From Blasia pusilla (taxonomy: Eukaryota > Marchantiophyta > Marchantiopsida > Blasiales): 64,000 nucleotides of DNA. Made by a program: the position numbers and the translations under genes. Positions 11,561-22,974 of the stretch are shown piece after piece; within the stretch, counting starts at the first letter, position 1; each line of letters opens with the position of its first letter. The notes under the pieces are model-generated. The model did no database searches, was not told the DNA's origin, and was given only the letters and a program-made list of their open reading frames with translations. Location of the stretch: contig CM114272.1 in the NCBI GenBank assembly GCA_050084515.1, positions 29,574,001 to 29,638,000 of the forward strand, in the 5' to 3' direction.

Positions 11561-12859
11561 ATGGCGGAAGTTCGGATGCAGAAGAAGGTGGAAGAAGGTC
11601 AGCACTTTCAGCTCTCGTACCCGGATCCGAGGAATGTAGTGTGTGTGATGTGTCCTCTGTGAATTCCGTCGTCTGTGAGCGTTTGGTGCTTATGTTATTC
11701 TCATGGCGATGCCTATGCCTTGGTTAGATTTCGCAGGCGTGTAGGATTTTCTCGATTGATGTGTGTGGTCGGTAGAGAAATTCGAGTCTATGTGAGCTAC
11801 GGACGCGAAGATGCTTGTGCTCGAAAGGCCGTGCCCTTTGTAATTCCGACCTTTCTAGCGCGTGAGGAGTAGAGCACATGCGAAGGCAATGGTGGTCGAT
11901 TGAATATTTCCGGGATGTTGGAGATTTTCTCTCATAGCTTAGGCGGTCGGAAATATCTTGATGTCGGGTGTGGAGTTCTGCCCTTACAGGGTGAGGGGAA
12001 TGACCTATCTCTAATTTTTGGGCCTTGGCTAGCTCTCCGCAGCAAGATGAAGGCCACAGCGCTGAAGGAGTGTGACGAGGTGCTCGCCAAGTTTTCTGAA
12101 TGTGCGAAAGGAAGGACATTGTCGGTCGTCTGGGCTTGCCGGGCTCAACACAGGGAGATCAACGCCTGCCTTCATCAGTTGTAAGTTCCCAATCCATCTT
12201 TAGTCGAAGAGGAGGACATTTTGGAACTTGTACAGTCTTGTCGAGAAAATTGTGTGATGTGGAGTGGCAAGCCAAGTCTCATCGTTGGGAGGAAGTTTCT
12301 CATCGGACTAGGCTGCTGTGTTTTTTGGTGACGAACTCTCTGTCAATCCACCAGTGTTGATCTAGTCTAGCCTCTCATGCTCATGAACCACGAGAACTTC
12401 TTGACTAAACAAATTCATCCTTTTTATTTTAGTGAGAATCATGCACTTGATTATTGGCTTTCATCGTTTCGTAGACGGTACTTTGGATTTGTCAACTATG
12501 GCAACATTTTTGTGTCATGGAGCTTCCCCTTTATTTCATATGTACATCCGAGAGGTCCCCTTTCAGTAGTGCCCGTTGATCTACTATTGACCCATCCAGG
12601 CGAAGAGAAACTATATCCTACTGATCGATTCAAGGTCATTCAGGTGATGGACCTGTCTGAGTGAGCTGCACTTGTGAGGTGCATACAGAAAGTGAATCAG
12701 ACGACTTGGAGTGAAACCATTAAGAACTAACTACCACCAAAAACATGAATCACAGAATATTTGCCTTTAAACTTACTGATCTTTCATGTGGACTGCAGCA
12801 CAAACGACGAAGTATTAGAGAAGTACAAGAGGCAGTACGTGCAACAGAAAGAGGGCTAA
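11561..12859 (+). CDS. CMC1-family twin-CX9C mitochondrial protein
   Basis: CMC1-type proteins are small intermembrane-space proteins that take part in cytochrome c oxidase assembly and carry two CX9C motifs oxidised to a helical hairpin. I assemble three exons: 11561-11597 (37 nt), 12033-12180 and 12799-12859, all GT-AG, giving 81 residues. The joins rebuild the family core (KKVEEALRSKMK, then ALKECDEVLAKFSECAKGR) and the end HQFTNDEVLEKYKRQYVQQ. The motifs are C26-x9-C36 and C48-x9-C58. An in-frame ATG three codons earlier (11552) is an equally possible start, and the frame stays open well upstream. There is no N-terminal presequence, as expected for Mia40/Erv1 substrates. A decayed inverted duplicate lies at 3.73-4.6 kb. 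Confidence 0.85.
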
Positions 12860-14758
12860 CAAGCAATGTGTTATACATGCTTGTCCCTTTTCTTTTAGTC
12901 GGGTTTTCAGCGACAAGTTACCAAGCGTTTTCAGCATATTGTTGATTATTCATGGACGAGGTTTCCTATTTCTTCAGACTGGATGCGAGTCACTCTTGTA
13001 ATATACAGAGTCTTCAGACAAGATTCAACATTCTCAAGGTCTGTTCTCATATGTCAAGACTATGCCTATGTCTACAGGTGAGAGAAACTGTAGATCATGG
13101 GAGCATTAGAGAACTCAACAAATTTTGAACTCGTGCGGTGTAACTGCCTTAGTGGTGAGCAACCAAAGCCTACGTTGGTACTCAAAAAACCTTCTTGGCT
13201 CAACAGTGACCACACAACAGAATGAATAATAATGAATGATGGTACCGTCAGAGGTCTCCCTTATGGTTACTCAGTGAGATATTTCTGCACTCATCAGCTA
13301 GGGGTCTCCCTCTGTTATGCATTTGTAAAAGCTCTCACAGGGATGTGGAGATGGCCACACGTCCAACAGTTGTGGAAGCCTCTTTTGCTGGGGGTGGTTC
13401 ACACAAGAGACGACATTTTGCAGGGGACGAAAATGTTTTCCCCGATCATATAATCAGCAGATCGTCTTTGCCGTGGCCTCTTTGGAAGACCAGCTTTCTT
13501 AGCTTGTGACTGAAAATATACCCTATTCGTGGATGCAATGTGGGTTGGTAACAATACAACATGGGGAAGCTTCTCATTAAAAATACCTACTCATCGAAGC
13601 TAGTCACTTCACTGATCAAACTTGACTACAGCTGAGGTAAATGACGTCAAACAAACAGTTGTGTTTACTTCTGATTCGCGACACGTCTTATTATGGATAT
13701 GATAATGGGGTTCATTCCCCGGAGCCTGGCTTCAAACCAATTGAGAAAAAACAAGAGCTTTGACAACTGAACTAACCAGCCAACACCTGTGAGGGTAGAG
13801 GATGCTGGAGGAGGCTTGCACTTTCCCAGCACATGATCCTGGATGTGGGCTTGTGGGTTTCAACCCATTTATGACCTCACCCAAATCACTTCACGTCAAA
13901 GGAGTATGTCAGGAGCACGATTCGCAACAAGCTCCCAGGAACACCTGGAAGATGGATTGTTTCCTCCGTGAACTATCCCAGCTCACAAAGGAACAAGAGT
14001 AGCTCATTATGGTGAGATAACACTGAGATTATGGAACTAATATTTTAGTGGGTTTCCAGTTGAAAAACTCGAGAACCCACCTTCATAGACATTCACCCTG
14101 CCCCAGTGCCAATCTTTCAACACAGCTGCCCTCCGATCCGCAGACCTCCGATCTGCAGCCCTCCGATCCGTTCGAGAGGTTGAGGCCCAGCGGGGGGAGG
14201 GGCGTCACATTTCGTGGCTGACTGAGGTGTTGTTGGGACCGGCCTTAACATGCCGCAACCCCTGCAGATTTTCAATCTATTCTTAATAAAAGCAAAGACT
14301 GTTTTAGTTTCTATACGTTCCAGGATCTCTGGGGGAAGGCCAGAGTAAATGCCAGAACGAGTGCCATTAGCAAAATACATGGTACCAATCTTGAGCTTTT
14401 CAAGATGGTAAAGATATTGAAAAGCTCAAGGTAAAGCTTTTCAAAATCTGTGCCGTAAATTGTGAAATAGAGGCCCTTATCTGATAAGCTGGTGATGGGA
14501 CAAAACAGTGTCCAACATAGTTCATTCAACTTCCCCCTTCTTCAATGGGGCAGTTTCAAATATTGTAATCCATTGAGATATGACTAGAAGAAGTTAACAT
14601 GCCAACTTCGCAAATCATTAGCTGCCAATTTTTGAGTATAAAAGAAGAGGTTTGTAAATGTCCTGTATCTCCACAAATCTACATTACATTATCACCGTTG
14701 AATTTATGGTAGATGTACACAGACAGCAATTTGGATATCTGCCCGAAAATGTGTCCAC
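12860..14758. other. Intergenic between CMC1-like and GLYR genes (converging 3' ends)
   Basis: The 3' ends of both genes face into this stretch, so it must hold their two 3' UTRs. Short open frames show no family resemblance. Three copies of a CTCCGATC(C/T)GCAG-type unit lie at about 14128-14175, and a 14-bp perfect stem-loop at 14390-14430. Confidence 0.5.
14390..14430. repeat. 14-bp perfect stem-loop downstream of the GLYR gene
   Basis: CTTGAGCTTTTCAA at 14390-14403 is exactly complementary to 14417-14430, with a 13-nt loop. It lies about 330 bp past the GLYR stop codon. Confidence 0.8.
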
Positions 14759-17700
14759 TCAATGGATATCTGCAATTGCTTTATACACTGCTGAAAAGTC
14801 ATTGTCTCCTTCGCCTAGAGTTCTTGCTTTTTTGAATACCTGCACAAACAAAATTTTGTAAACCTTCAATTTGGGAAGGTCTTTTCAAATTGTATAAAGA
14901 AATTCAGGCCTTCACCTGACGTCACATAAAGAGGACACTGGAGTTCACCATATGAAGGTCATAGCATACGACTGATTTACCAGGTGAAAAAGAGGGAACA
15001 TTAGATGGCCCTCTATCTCAAAAATGATGGCGGGAAATCAAACCTCGTTAGCAGCTGCTGCAACAGGCATTGTTTGTGCCAATTCATCACCCAAGGCAAG
15101 TGCCAATCGCATGTCTTTTTGTTGGTGCTTCAGAGGGAATGCAGGACTAAATTTTCCTTGAATCATGCTTGGTCCTTTCAGTTTGAACATTCCATTAGCT
15201 AAGACACCCAAATCCTGCTCAACCAACTTTCATTGCATTAGTGTCCATCAGGTGCACAACTCGCCTCTCCTTTGCATATATGAGATTTCAACACGCTTTC
15301 TATCCCATAGATTTCTGCATATTTTGAGACAGCAATCTACAAATATAGTTCATGAACCGGTCCATGAAGCATACCAACACATCTAGAAGATCATGTTGCT
15401 TTAGCCCTGCCTTCTCAGCTAATGAAAGACCCTCTGAGAAAGCCGTCATCATGCTGCAGAAACACGACACAGCCCAATTGCTTATGAGACATCACTCATG
15501 GAGAACTTAAGAAACAAAGACTGAATTTCACAGCTGCAAAAAAATTTCTGAGCATTAAGACAAAGTCTACTTGTCAGGTTGTTAAAATGAACATGCACAA
15601 AAGGAAACTGATGGAAGCTGCCAAGCTTCTTACCTTCCCATGATCATATTCACCACCAACTTCATCCTGGCACCATTGCCGACTTCTCCCAGGTAGAAAG
15701 CTTTCTTTCCCATAACGTTGAATGCAGCCGCACAGTCTTCATACAAAGACTGCCCAGAATAGTGCACTTTCATGAGGCACTACAATCTTGAATGTAACAC
15801 TTGTGTCTAGGCGAAGTTCTTAGGGAACACACTGGTAGAGATTGCCTACAATTCCAGGACAAAATATTACCAAGACTCACGAGACCCACCGTCAAAACAA
15901 AACCAACATTTTATGCAAATTTACAATAGACATTGTGACCCTATGTACCTCATCCCCAGCAGAAAGGATCACAAGTTGGCCATCTTCAGCAGGTTTTTTG
16001 CTCCCAGATACAGGTGCCTCTAGAAATCGACCTCCTTTCTCTGTGATACCCTGCACAAGCCCCATGACACTACTGTTACCATGGACAAAAGAATCACTCT
16101 CCCTAATGCTATTCTTGTGTGCCACATATGCAGGGAATGACATGCTCTACCATTTTTAACCACTCTCCTTCAAGGGAAAACGCATGATTGGTTGAATCAA
16201 GGGCCTCCAACAAAACTTGAAGTCAACAGAGATTGCCACATGAACTTAGTTGCCAGCAAGGGTTTAGAAGTCTCATTTGCGCCTCAGAAGCTAGACTGAT
16301 TGTTTAAAGTGTAATTGATGTAGTTATAGCTACAGTGCAGAGAGTGTAAAAGAGAACTTGCAAGACAAACCTCGCTGATCTTAATTGAAGTTTCCGCATC
16401 CACAGTTGACATGTCCACGTATGACTTTCCAGTCGTAATCTCCTCCAAGACCCCTCCAGGACCAAATACCACCTACACCCCTCCAGAGCCCAAAAGGTTA
16501 TTGTCAAGAGGCAGAGCAGAAGGTAAAGGGCGATCACCATCATTTTACAGTTCATGTTCATAAGATCTTGGAAAACTTCAATTCCTTTATGGCCACCAAA
16601 AAGAGTTGCTAAATTTGATACCTGATACCAACTTCTGGAGACAGTCCCAAGCTCAGGGCTTAGATGACCCACTGCCTCATTTCAGTAGGGAGAGTCATAG
16701 CCTTGCAACCATAGACCATGCTAGAAAATGGTATAGGTGCAGAGGGAGCAAAAAGTGAATAATGTACCATATGATATGAAGAAGACTCTCCTACAGTGAG
16801 CGTGCTTACAAAACAGAGTGTTGGTGCAGAACTTCCAGGTACCAACGAAGAAACTCTTTCCTACACTATCTGCCTTTCCTGATTGGGATCCCCAAAAAGA
16901 CAGTACTTACCAGTTCAGCAGATTTTGTGCAATGAATCTAGGCTACTAAACATAACAAACGGCCCTGCAACACCATCTGCCATACCTGATTGGGATCCCC
17001 AAAAGACAGTACTTAACAGTTCAGCAGCTTTGCGCACTGAATGTAGGCTACTGAACATGACTGGCGGTCCAGGTATCAGCCAGAAAAACTCTTTGTGATG
17101 CTGTTTACCTTACCCAATTGGGATCCCCAAAAGCTATGACTTACAATTCCAGCTGCTTTGGGCTGTGAATCTAAGCTAATGAATGTGACAATCAGCTCTG
17201 GTCATACTGGCTTAGCAATTTCAGGGTAGGTTGTTGCTCTTTGTGTTGTTATCTTTTTTTCTGCAAGTTGTGCTCATGGAGAGTCCAAGCCACGAAGCTC
17301 GAACTCCGGTGGTAAAGGTCCTCAAAAGATGCCATGCCAAGGAACAGACGCGGCAGTAGTGCCATGGGCGTCTTAGCTTTCCGTGGACCAGAGGTTCAAC
17401 TCATTTCAAGACCACCATGAATCCACATCTTGTGATTTTCTGCTCAGAACTCTGAGAAAAACGGATTCGATACGGGCGTGCAAGTTCAGAATAGTCACGA
17501 GTGTAAACGCTAATCGATCGCCAGTACCGTATCCCTTCTCGTTTACACTACTGTTCTCCATCATGAAGCAAGAAAACCACAACGGAATGGGCCTTATTTT
17601 CTATTATCTTCAGAACAGCTGCGTAGCGAAGCAATTATTTCCATATTCAGCAGCAGAAGAATTCTCAGGATTTTCGAAACTCGTTCTCACCGCAAGTGCA

Positions 17701-18144
17701 GCAGACGGATCGGCCAACATGCCGAAGGTCATATTGGACTTCCTCACCACCTCCGCTGGAGTCTTTGCGGCCGAGGCGCCCTTCTCCACGAGCTCATCAC
17801 ACTGCACGAATCGCAGATTCAGCCAAGCAGGCAGGAACAATGCTTTCTTGCAGGGACCAAAACTCCACGCCGAGACCATGCAATTGCATCAGCATTTTCT
17901 AAACACCTAGCTCAAGTAGAACACCACCACACTTCTTCCTACTACACAGGACACGAATCAGCTGTGCTACCAGGGAACCAATTCACGACGCAGAGAAGCG
18001 AGAATTTCCATCGGATCCGTGACAGAGCACCTTGGCACACGACCGGTTCCACACAGTCACAGGAACTCCCAATTTCAGCAGGTTAGAAGCCATGCCGATG
18101 CCCATGATTCCCAGGCCCAAAAATCCCACTCCACCCGTCGCCAT
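14759..18144 (-). CDS. GLYR1: Glyoxylate/succinic semialdehyde reductase (GLYR1-like)
   Basis: This enzyme of the beta-hydroxyacid dehydrogenase family reduces glyoxylate to glycolate and succinic semialdehyde to gamma-hydroxybutyrate with NADPH. Eight exons, all GT-AG: 18144-18031, 17801-17691, 16472-16371, 16050-15949, 15749-15634, 15453-15375, 15214-15044 and 14839-14759. They give 291 residues, against about 289 for Arabidopsis GLYR1. Visible are the Rossmann motif GFLGLGIMG (residues 7-15), VDMSTVD (94-100), the substrate-binding [14 protein letters not shown] (122-135; S124, G125), catalytic Lys173 in [12 protein letters not shown], and [14 protein letters not shown] in the C-terminal dimer domain. 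I see no transit peptide: the start codon is directly before the Rossmann fold. The C-terminus ADIH lacks a type-1 peroxisome signal. A cytosolic product is therefore likely. The upstream in-frame ATG at 18231 would add 29 residues of unclear value. Confidence 0.9.
16880..17200. repeat. Three degenerate ~110-bp tandem repeats in GLYR intron 2
   Basis: The word ATTGGGATCCCCAAAA recurs near 16882, 16989 and 17117. Each time CAGTACTTA or an equivalent follows, then a GCAG..TTTG block, then a (T)AGGCTACT or TAAGCTAAT block. The spacings are about 107 and 128 bp. The copies have diverged and lie wholly inside the intron (16473-17690). Confidence 0.75.
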
Positions 18145-18245
18145 CTTTCTCTGCGTGCTCGCGGGAGCTCCCTCCGTCCGCTTCAGGAAATGCGAGCAGC
18201 TTTCTCGGCAACCCCAAGCGAAGACTCCCACGAATCAGAATGCGC

Positions 18246-18272
18246 CTCTCCTCTCCTCTCCTCTCCTCGCGC
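18246..18272. repeat. CCTCT microsatellite upstream of GLYR
   Basis: Repeated CTCCT units lie about 100 bp before the GLYR start codon. On the transcribed strand they read GAGGA-type purines, which would fall in the promoter or 5' UTR. Confidence 0.7.
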
Positions 18273-18649
18273 ACCACTCCGCAGGTGCCTCTCACTCGGG
18301 TTCCGATCGCGGTCACTCGAAGAGCTCTCCTTTTCGTCTGGCAAAATGGGGAGAACCCGTCACCTGCACAGCACTGGGTACGAGAGCTCGGAAACCAGGG
18401 AGAGCAACCTGCAGTTGTTTTTTTTTCGTTATGCGTTCAGTGGCTGACTCTGGGGGAATCAGAGGGACCCGTCACCTGCAGAGCTGTGGGGTGGGTATGC
18501 GACACCCTGAGCTGCGAAATCACAGAGCTCCTGGAGGCTTCGTGGCCGGCTTCCTATGGATGAATGGTTGAATGGGAAGAACCTGTCACCTGCAGCGCTG
18601 TGGGTCCGCGAGGACCGCGACGCCGAAAGCAGGGTCGTCTCACATTTTA

Positions 18650-18847
18650 GGACCCGGTCCCATGGGGCCGGCTCCTAAAATGTATATACAGCGCTTATTA
18701 TTATTATTTTTAGCCGGTTCCTCATGGGTATAACAAAGTCGCATATATTTGCGCTCTATGTTCTAATGAATTTCATCCGTCCGATCAACCAAGATCCGGA
18801 ACTGTGGGGTCGGGTCCCGACGACTTCGGCAGCATGGGACCGGGTCT
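18650..18847. mobile_element. PIF/Harbinger-like MITE, copy 1
   Basis: The 198-bp element begins GGACCCGGTCCCATG and ends CATGGGACCGGGTCT, imperfect 15-bp terminal inverted repeats, and is flanked on both sides by TTA (18647-18649 and 18848-18850), the target duplication typical of PIF/Harbinger elements. Its right half (CATCCGTC, GATCAACCAAGATCCGGAA, GACGACTTCGGC) matches the copy at 44.1 kb. There is no coding capacity. Confidence 0.7.
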
Positions 18848-18850
18848 TTA

Positions 18851-20121
18851 GTGGGGCGTTTCAAATTTGAGCCAGTAGTTGCGGACGCCGTGTCCGCTGG
18901 AGGAGATAGACGGGCATGTATTTAGGTTGCACGTTGTGTTGTTGTCAACCAGTATGCGGCCCTGGTTTTGAATTTTAATTAAACTTGATTGGGAGGAAAA
19001 TTAAGGGTTGGACGGGGAGAGACTAGAGGCACATCCGAACTAAGAGGGGTAGTACCTATGCAGGAGCGCTTAGGGTCAGAGGTACCTCCAAATTTAGAGC
19101 CCCCCTATCTTAGCCGCCTCACTCGTACACAATCAGACGGGAAATGAGGGGCTCTAGTAACACTCACAGAGTCACAGGATGTAGTTTGTTGTTGTTGTCG
19201 AGTGGAGCAGAGCGGTCGTACGTACTTCTGTTCCTCTCTCTCGCCCATTCATTGACGTCAGAATGCCACATACACTTTGTACCCCAATGACTTGTGCTTT
19301 GTGTAACCATAACTAACGGAGCTGTCACCCGACCCTCTCTCACTCACACTAGAGGGGATCTCACTCACTCCCTCGGAGCACGCACAAGAAGCACCGACCA
19401 ATAAGTATGCCTTTTTTGTTCTTCGCATGAAGGAAATGCCAATCCGAGTTGTAGCCATAAAGATTTGTGTGCAACGGAGAAGGTCCACAATCCAATCCAC
19501 GACAAAATTGTTGGCAGATCTCTTAGTTCATGCAGCAATATGCATTACATCCTAAGGCAGACCAGCTCCCACGTACACAGCAATCCGACGTGGATGCCCT
19601 GCCCTTCCTTTGCCCACCAAGACGACTTATCACTAAAGAATTTAAATGCAGAATTTACACAATATTAGTAGGGGCCAAAAATATGCATGTTGTGTTAAAC
19701 TAGAGCGTGGCCCTACTACACTACGTTCATAAAATAATAGTTTGTGTCGTGTTATGCACGAGTGATATTAAAAAAAAATTCTCAAAGCGACATATGTTGG
19801 CATTATAGGAACCTTTAGAGGACACGTGTCAACATTTGAGGAGGGTTTTTTCAAATCCCATCATATTTTAATTACAGAGATTGTGTTTTTTTAATATAAA
19901 AAGGTTATACTTTTAAAATAAATAGATGTGCGAGAGCACATTTTGGCTAAGGTGTGTTGTGGTACAATTATAAAATTCTATTTAAAAAGTCTCATTATAT
20001 TTTTTGTTGTAATCAATGATGATCTATTTAAAGTAGGTCATCATATGATAACCTAAAAGTACATCATATTCTTTTACGTGAGACCTATGTTCTGTTACGT
20101 GAGATCGCCTTACGTTATTTT
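18851..20121. other. Intergenic, no gene seen
   Basis: The first 800 bases are of mixed composition and the rest is AT-rich. GGGGCGTTTCAAATTTGAGCC at 18853 resembles the reverse complement of the GAGACGCCC box at 11333. No conserved reading frame is seen. Confidence 0.4.
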
Positions 20122-20352
20122 AGGGCCGGATGCCACACACATCAGGAACTGGTGACCATAGAGAGTCGTCGGTGTTTTTGTGCCAAAACTTTTGGGTGCA
20201 AAAATGGTCCAGCGTCTTGGCAACCTTCCTTCAGTTATGACTGAAAGAAGTTACAAGGGACTAGTACATTCTGTTACATCATCCATTGGTGACATGTTTC
20301 GGACGTAGAAATGAGGGTCGCCGCAACCTGCACGCCTGCCCATGGCATTGAG
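20122..20352. mobile_element. Small inverted-repeat element, family B, eroded copy
   Basis: GACCATAGAGAGTCGTCGG and CCAAAACTTTTGGGTGCAA here align in order with the element at 44501-44685. The right part has GAAATGAGGGTCGCCGC and GCCCATGGCATT, as in the 41.2-kb copy. The terminal repeats are weak, so the limits are approximate. Confidence 0.5.
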
Positions 20353-20376
20353 GTTTTAGTGGTTTTGTATGGTTAG

Positions 20377-20380
<4 letters not shown>

Positions 20381-20420
<40 letters not shown>
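20381..20420. repeat. (AG)20 microsatellite
   Basis: This is an uninterrupted run of AG dinucleotides. Confidence 0.95.
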
Positions 20421-20423
<3 letters not shown>

Positions 20424-21368
20424 GAAGAAAGTAATTATCAAACATGTGAATAGGTTAGATAACAAAAATAAGTAAATTTGTGAGGGTCATGACGAGAAGT
20501 CCTCCGGTTTTTTAAGCTACTAGTTTGGCATGGGAATGCAAAGACCTACAAATACTCTTAAGTCATGAGTCATAATTTTTTTTAATATATTAGTTAATCA
20601 TTAAAAAAATTTAAAAATAGATTCATATTTTTTCCTTTCTTGATTTAAGAGGAAATCCCAATCTTTCTTTCTTCTAACCCCAATCTCTCAATTAGTGAAA
20701 GACAAACACTCATTTTCACCCAAACATTTTTTCAAAATATTTTTTAGATTTAATTGGCTTGAAAGTTTTTAAAATTAGTAATTAAAACCACTTTCATCCT
20801 TTTGAAGAAAAAGTATCTTTACACTCTAATAATATTATTTTTTCTTTTCAAAATCACAAAATTTTATTTTTTTAAAATAAAATTTACTTTCTAAGTAAAA
20901 AATTAATCTAATTAGTAAACCCTCATTCCTATTCAAGATTTAGCTTAGTGCAGGGTAAATTTTTTTTAAATTAAACACAGTTGAAAGGCTTCACATATGG
21001 CTCTTATTGGGAGCTTCTTAACGTAAGTTCACACCCCTAATCGTATGATGGAATGAATAACTATTGCAAGCCCATTCTCCTCATGGATTAATGGACGGTA
21101 ATTTATATTATTCATACTCATGTCATCATGGTTGCACAAAAACGGACCAGTTTGGGCATCTCCATAGACACGGATTGCTAAAGATAGAGCCCACACTTAT
21201 AACTCAAGGTGGAAGGCAAGATAGGGATGGTAAGGGAAGGAAAAAATAGGAAAGTGGGGAAATGAGAAAGACGAGGCAAATGGGGCCCACATGGACAGTC
21301 TTTCCATAGGAGGGACGTAAGTCCATGGACATGACGTGTTATTCCCTCACTTGCCTTCTTGTGCAATA
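20421..21368. other. AT-rich intergenic stretch
   Basis: I see no gene. A block near 21090-21170 (GGTTGCACAAAAACGGAC) resembles the left end of the GC-rich element at 24918. Confidence 0.4.
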
Positions 21369-21470
21369 CAACAAACTCTATCCACTTCAAAAAGTAATTG
21401 GTCATCATCAACAAAGTTAATGGTAAAGGCCTTGCAAAATCCAAACTACATTGGAAGTTTAAACCCACGA
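21369..21470 (-). pseudogene. Ty3/gypsy integrase core fragment
   Basis: The translation has SLDFARPLPLT and FLKWIEFVVL, matching DFAGPLPLT and FSKWIELVAL in the 38.8-kb copy. This is the part of the integrase core around the first catalytic Asp. Only this fragment is recognisable; what follows is disrupted. Confidence 0.65.
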
Positions 21471-21689
21471 TGAATAGTGGATGTCATGCGCATACACATC
21501 ACTACACAATCTACATTTTTTTCGCACCCATATAACAAGCACAATCAATCTTCGCAATACATAGATATGTTTGTACATATGAAAAAGTACATGTTTGTGC
21601 AACAAAATCTAAGAAAAAAATATCTCATCCAACTAGCTTCACTCTGCAATCTATACATAGTTATCAAGCATAGCTTCCCTTAATTTTTC

Positions 21690-22640
21690 CCCAAAGCACT
21701 TTCAACCTTGAGCTCTCCAAGAGGAAGACTTGGGTTGTATATCAAAGACTCAATCAGTTGCGCCTTGTATAGGTAGCCAAGAAGTTGTCAAATCCTCTTC
21801 ACGTCGAGTTTTCCCAAATGCATAAAATTCCCCTAAGAAGCCTCTTCTCCAACCCTCCGCAAATCTCCCAAAGTTGCTCGCCTACATCAGAATGCATAGA
21901 TTAATTCTTGAAGGTGTGTTCACTAGCTCAAACCTAAAACACGACTAAACACGTATAACTGTTTGTTCATGGTTCAAAGACTTTAACATGTAGGGACGGA
22001 GAGTGTTCTCCACTAGAGATACTTCCAGGTTTCTCTAATAGAATCCCACCTTTCCAATTGTCCTCCTTAGGCCCTTGATTTTGGCCTTCAACCCAAACGT
22101 GCTTCGCGACCCGCGAATCAACGTTTGATGGTTATCCATCAATGCAAGATGGCTTGGCAGAGGCTGGTTGCAAATTATGCAACTCTCGGCTCCCCAAATG
22201 CATCTTGGAGCTCGAACCCCCATTTCATGTGTCTTATGGCTAGCGCCTCTCTTGACTCTCAATTTGGTGTCTCATAGTTATCTTGCCGTCTTTTGCGTTT
22301 CGTAACTAGTCTCGTGGGCTCTTACCTATCTTGACTACTCACATGTTCTTTGGCACTTGGCTCCAAGATATTAAACCTCATATGCCTTGACTTTGTCCCC
22401 ATAAGCAACTACACCCCTTTCTCACCTAAGGCTAGTCACAAGACAGGTGCGAATCTCGCGTTATATTAGTCTTGCGGTTGGTTTGGCTGCCCTTCCCGAT
22501 CTCGCGACTAGCTAGTCTATGTTTTGGCTTTGGTGGGTCACACCAAGATCTTTCCTTCTTAGACTCGCAATTTTGATGCACTTCTTGGATCCCCATTAGC
22601 GTGGATGCCATACACTTAGCTATTCAAGATGTCAAGCCAC
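21690..22640. repeat. Dispersed repeat, copy 2 (relative at 10.37-10.62 kb)
   Basis: It shares collinear words with 10374-10620 at both ends (CTTGAGCT..CAAAGACTCAA at about 21709-21750, and CACTTAGCTATTCA at about 22612), with about 800 bp between them here against about 200 bp in copy 1. A segment near 22240-22280 (CTCTCTTGACTCTCAA) resembles 33536-33552. The type is uncertain. Confidence 0.45.
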
Positions 22641-22834
22641 CTCCATGTTCTATCCTGAAGGAATCCATACTCCAACAAAATAGATGGATTTTGAAAATGA
22701 CCATCTTTGCACAATGAAACTAAAACCTACCTTATTCAACCATTCAAGATAGAATTCAACCAAAAAAAAAGGGTTGACTCCCTATATCGTTGACAAGATA
22801 TAACTCTACTTGTTGATCAACTACAAGAGGAGAA

Positions 22835-22974
22835 TTGTCGAGCCTATACATATCCCTACAAAATCTACATTGTTGTTCACATCCACACAAAAAACACATT
22901 CAATGTTATCAACACAAGGATAGATCTATACACATACAAAAATATACTCATACATGTATATTAAGACCATACAA
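22835..22974 (-). repeat. LTR of a PHD-type gypsy element (eroded)
   Basis: Read on the minus strand, this follows the 136-137-bp LTRs at 35793 and 46804 (GTATGGTCTTAATATACATG, TGTGGATGTGAACAAC, TAGGGATATGTATAGG). It lies just beyond the PHD-coding remnant, where a 3' LTR should be. Confidence 0.6.

Noticed and set aside
11900-12184. 94-codon frame starting at 11900 as the CMC1 gene start
   Set aside because: Its N-terminal part is intron 1. The family core is only rebuilt by joining the 37-nt exon ending at 11597 to the acceptor at 12031-12032.
13690-13730. Possible tRNA T-arm (GGTTCATTCCCC)
   Set aside because: No matching acceptor, D or anticodon arms can be folded around it.
17383-17910. 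175-codon plus-strand frame
   Set aside because: It overlaps GLYR exon 2 and intron 2 in antisense and its protein has no recognisable motif.
18032-18571. 179-codon plus-strand frame
   Set aside because: It is antisense to GLYR exon 1 and its GC-rich upstream region; the open frame is explained by composition.
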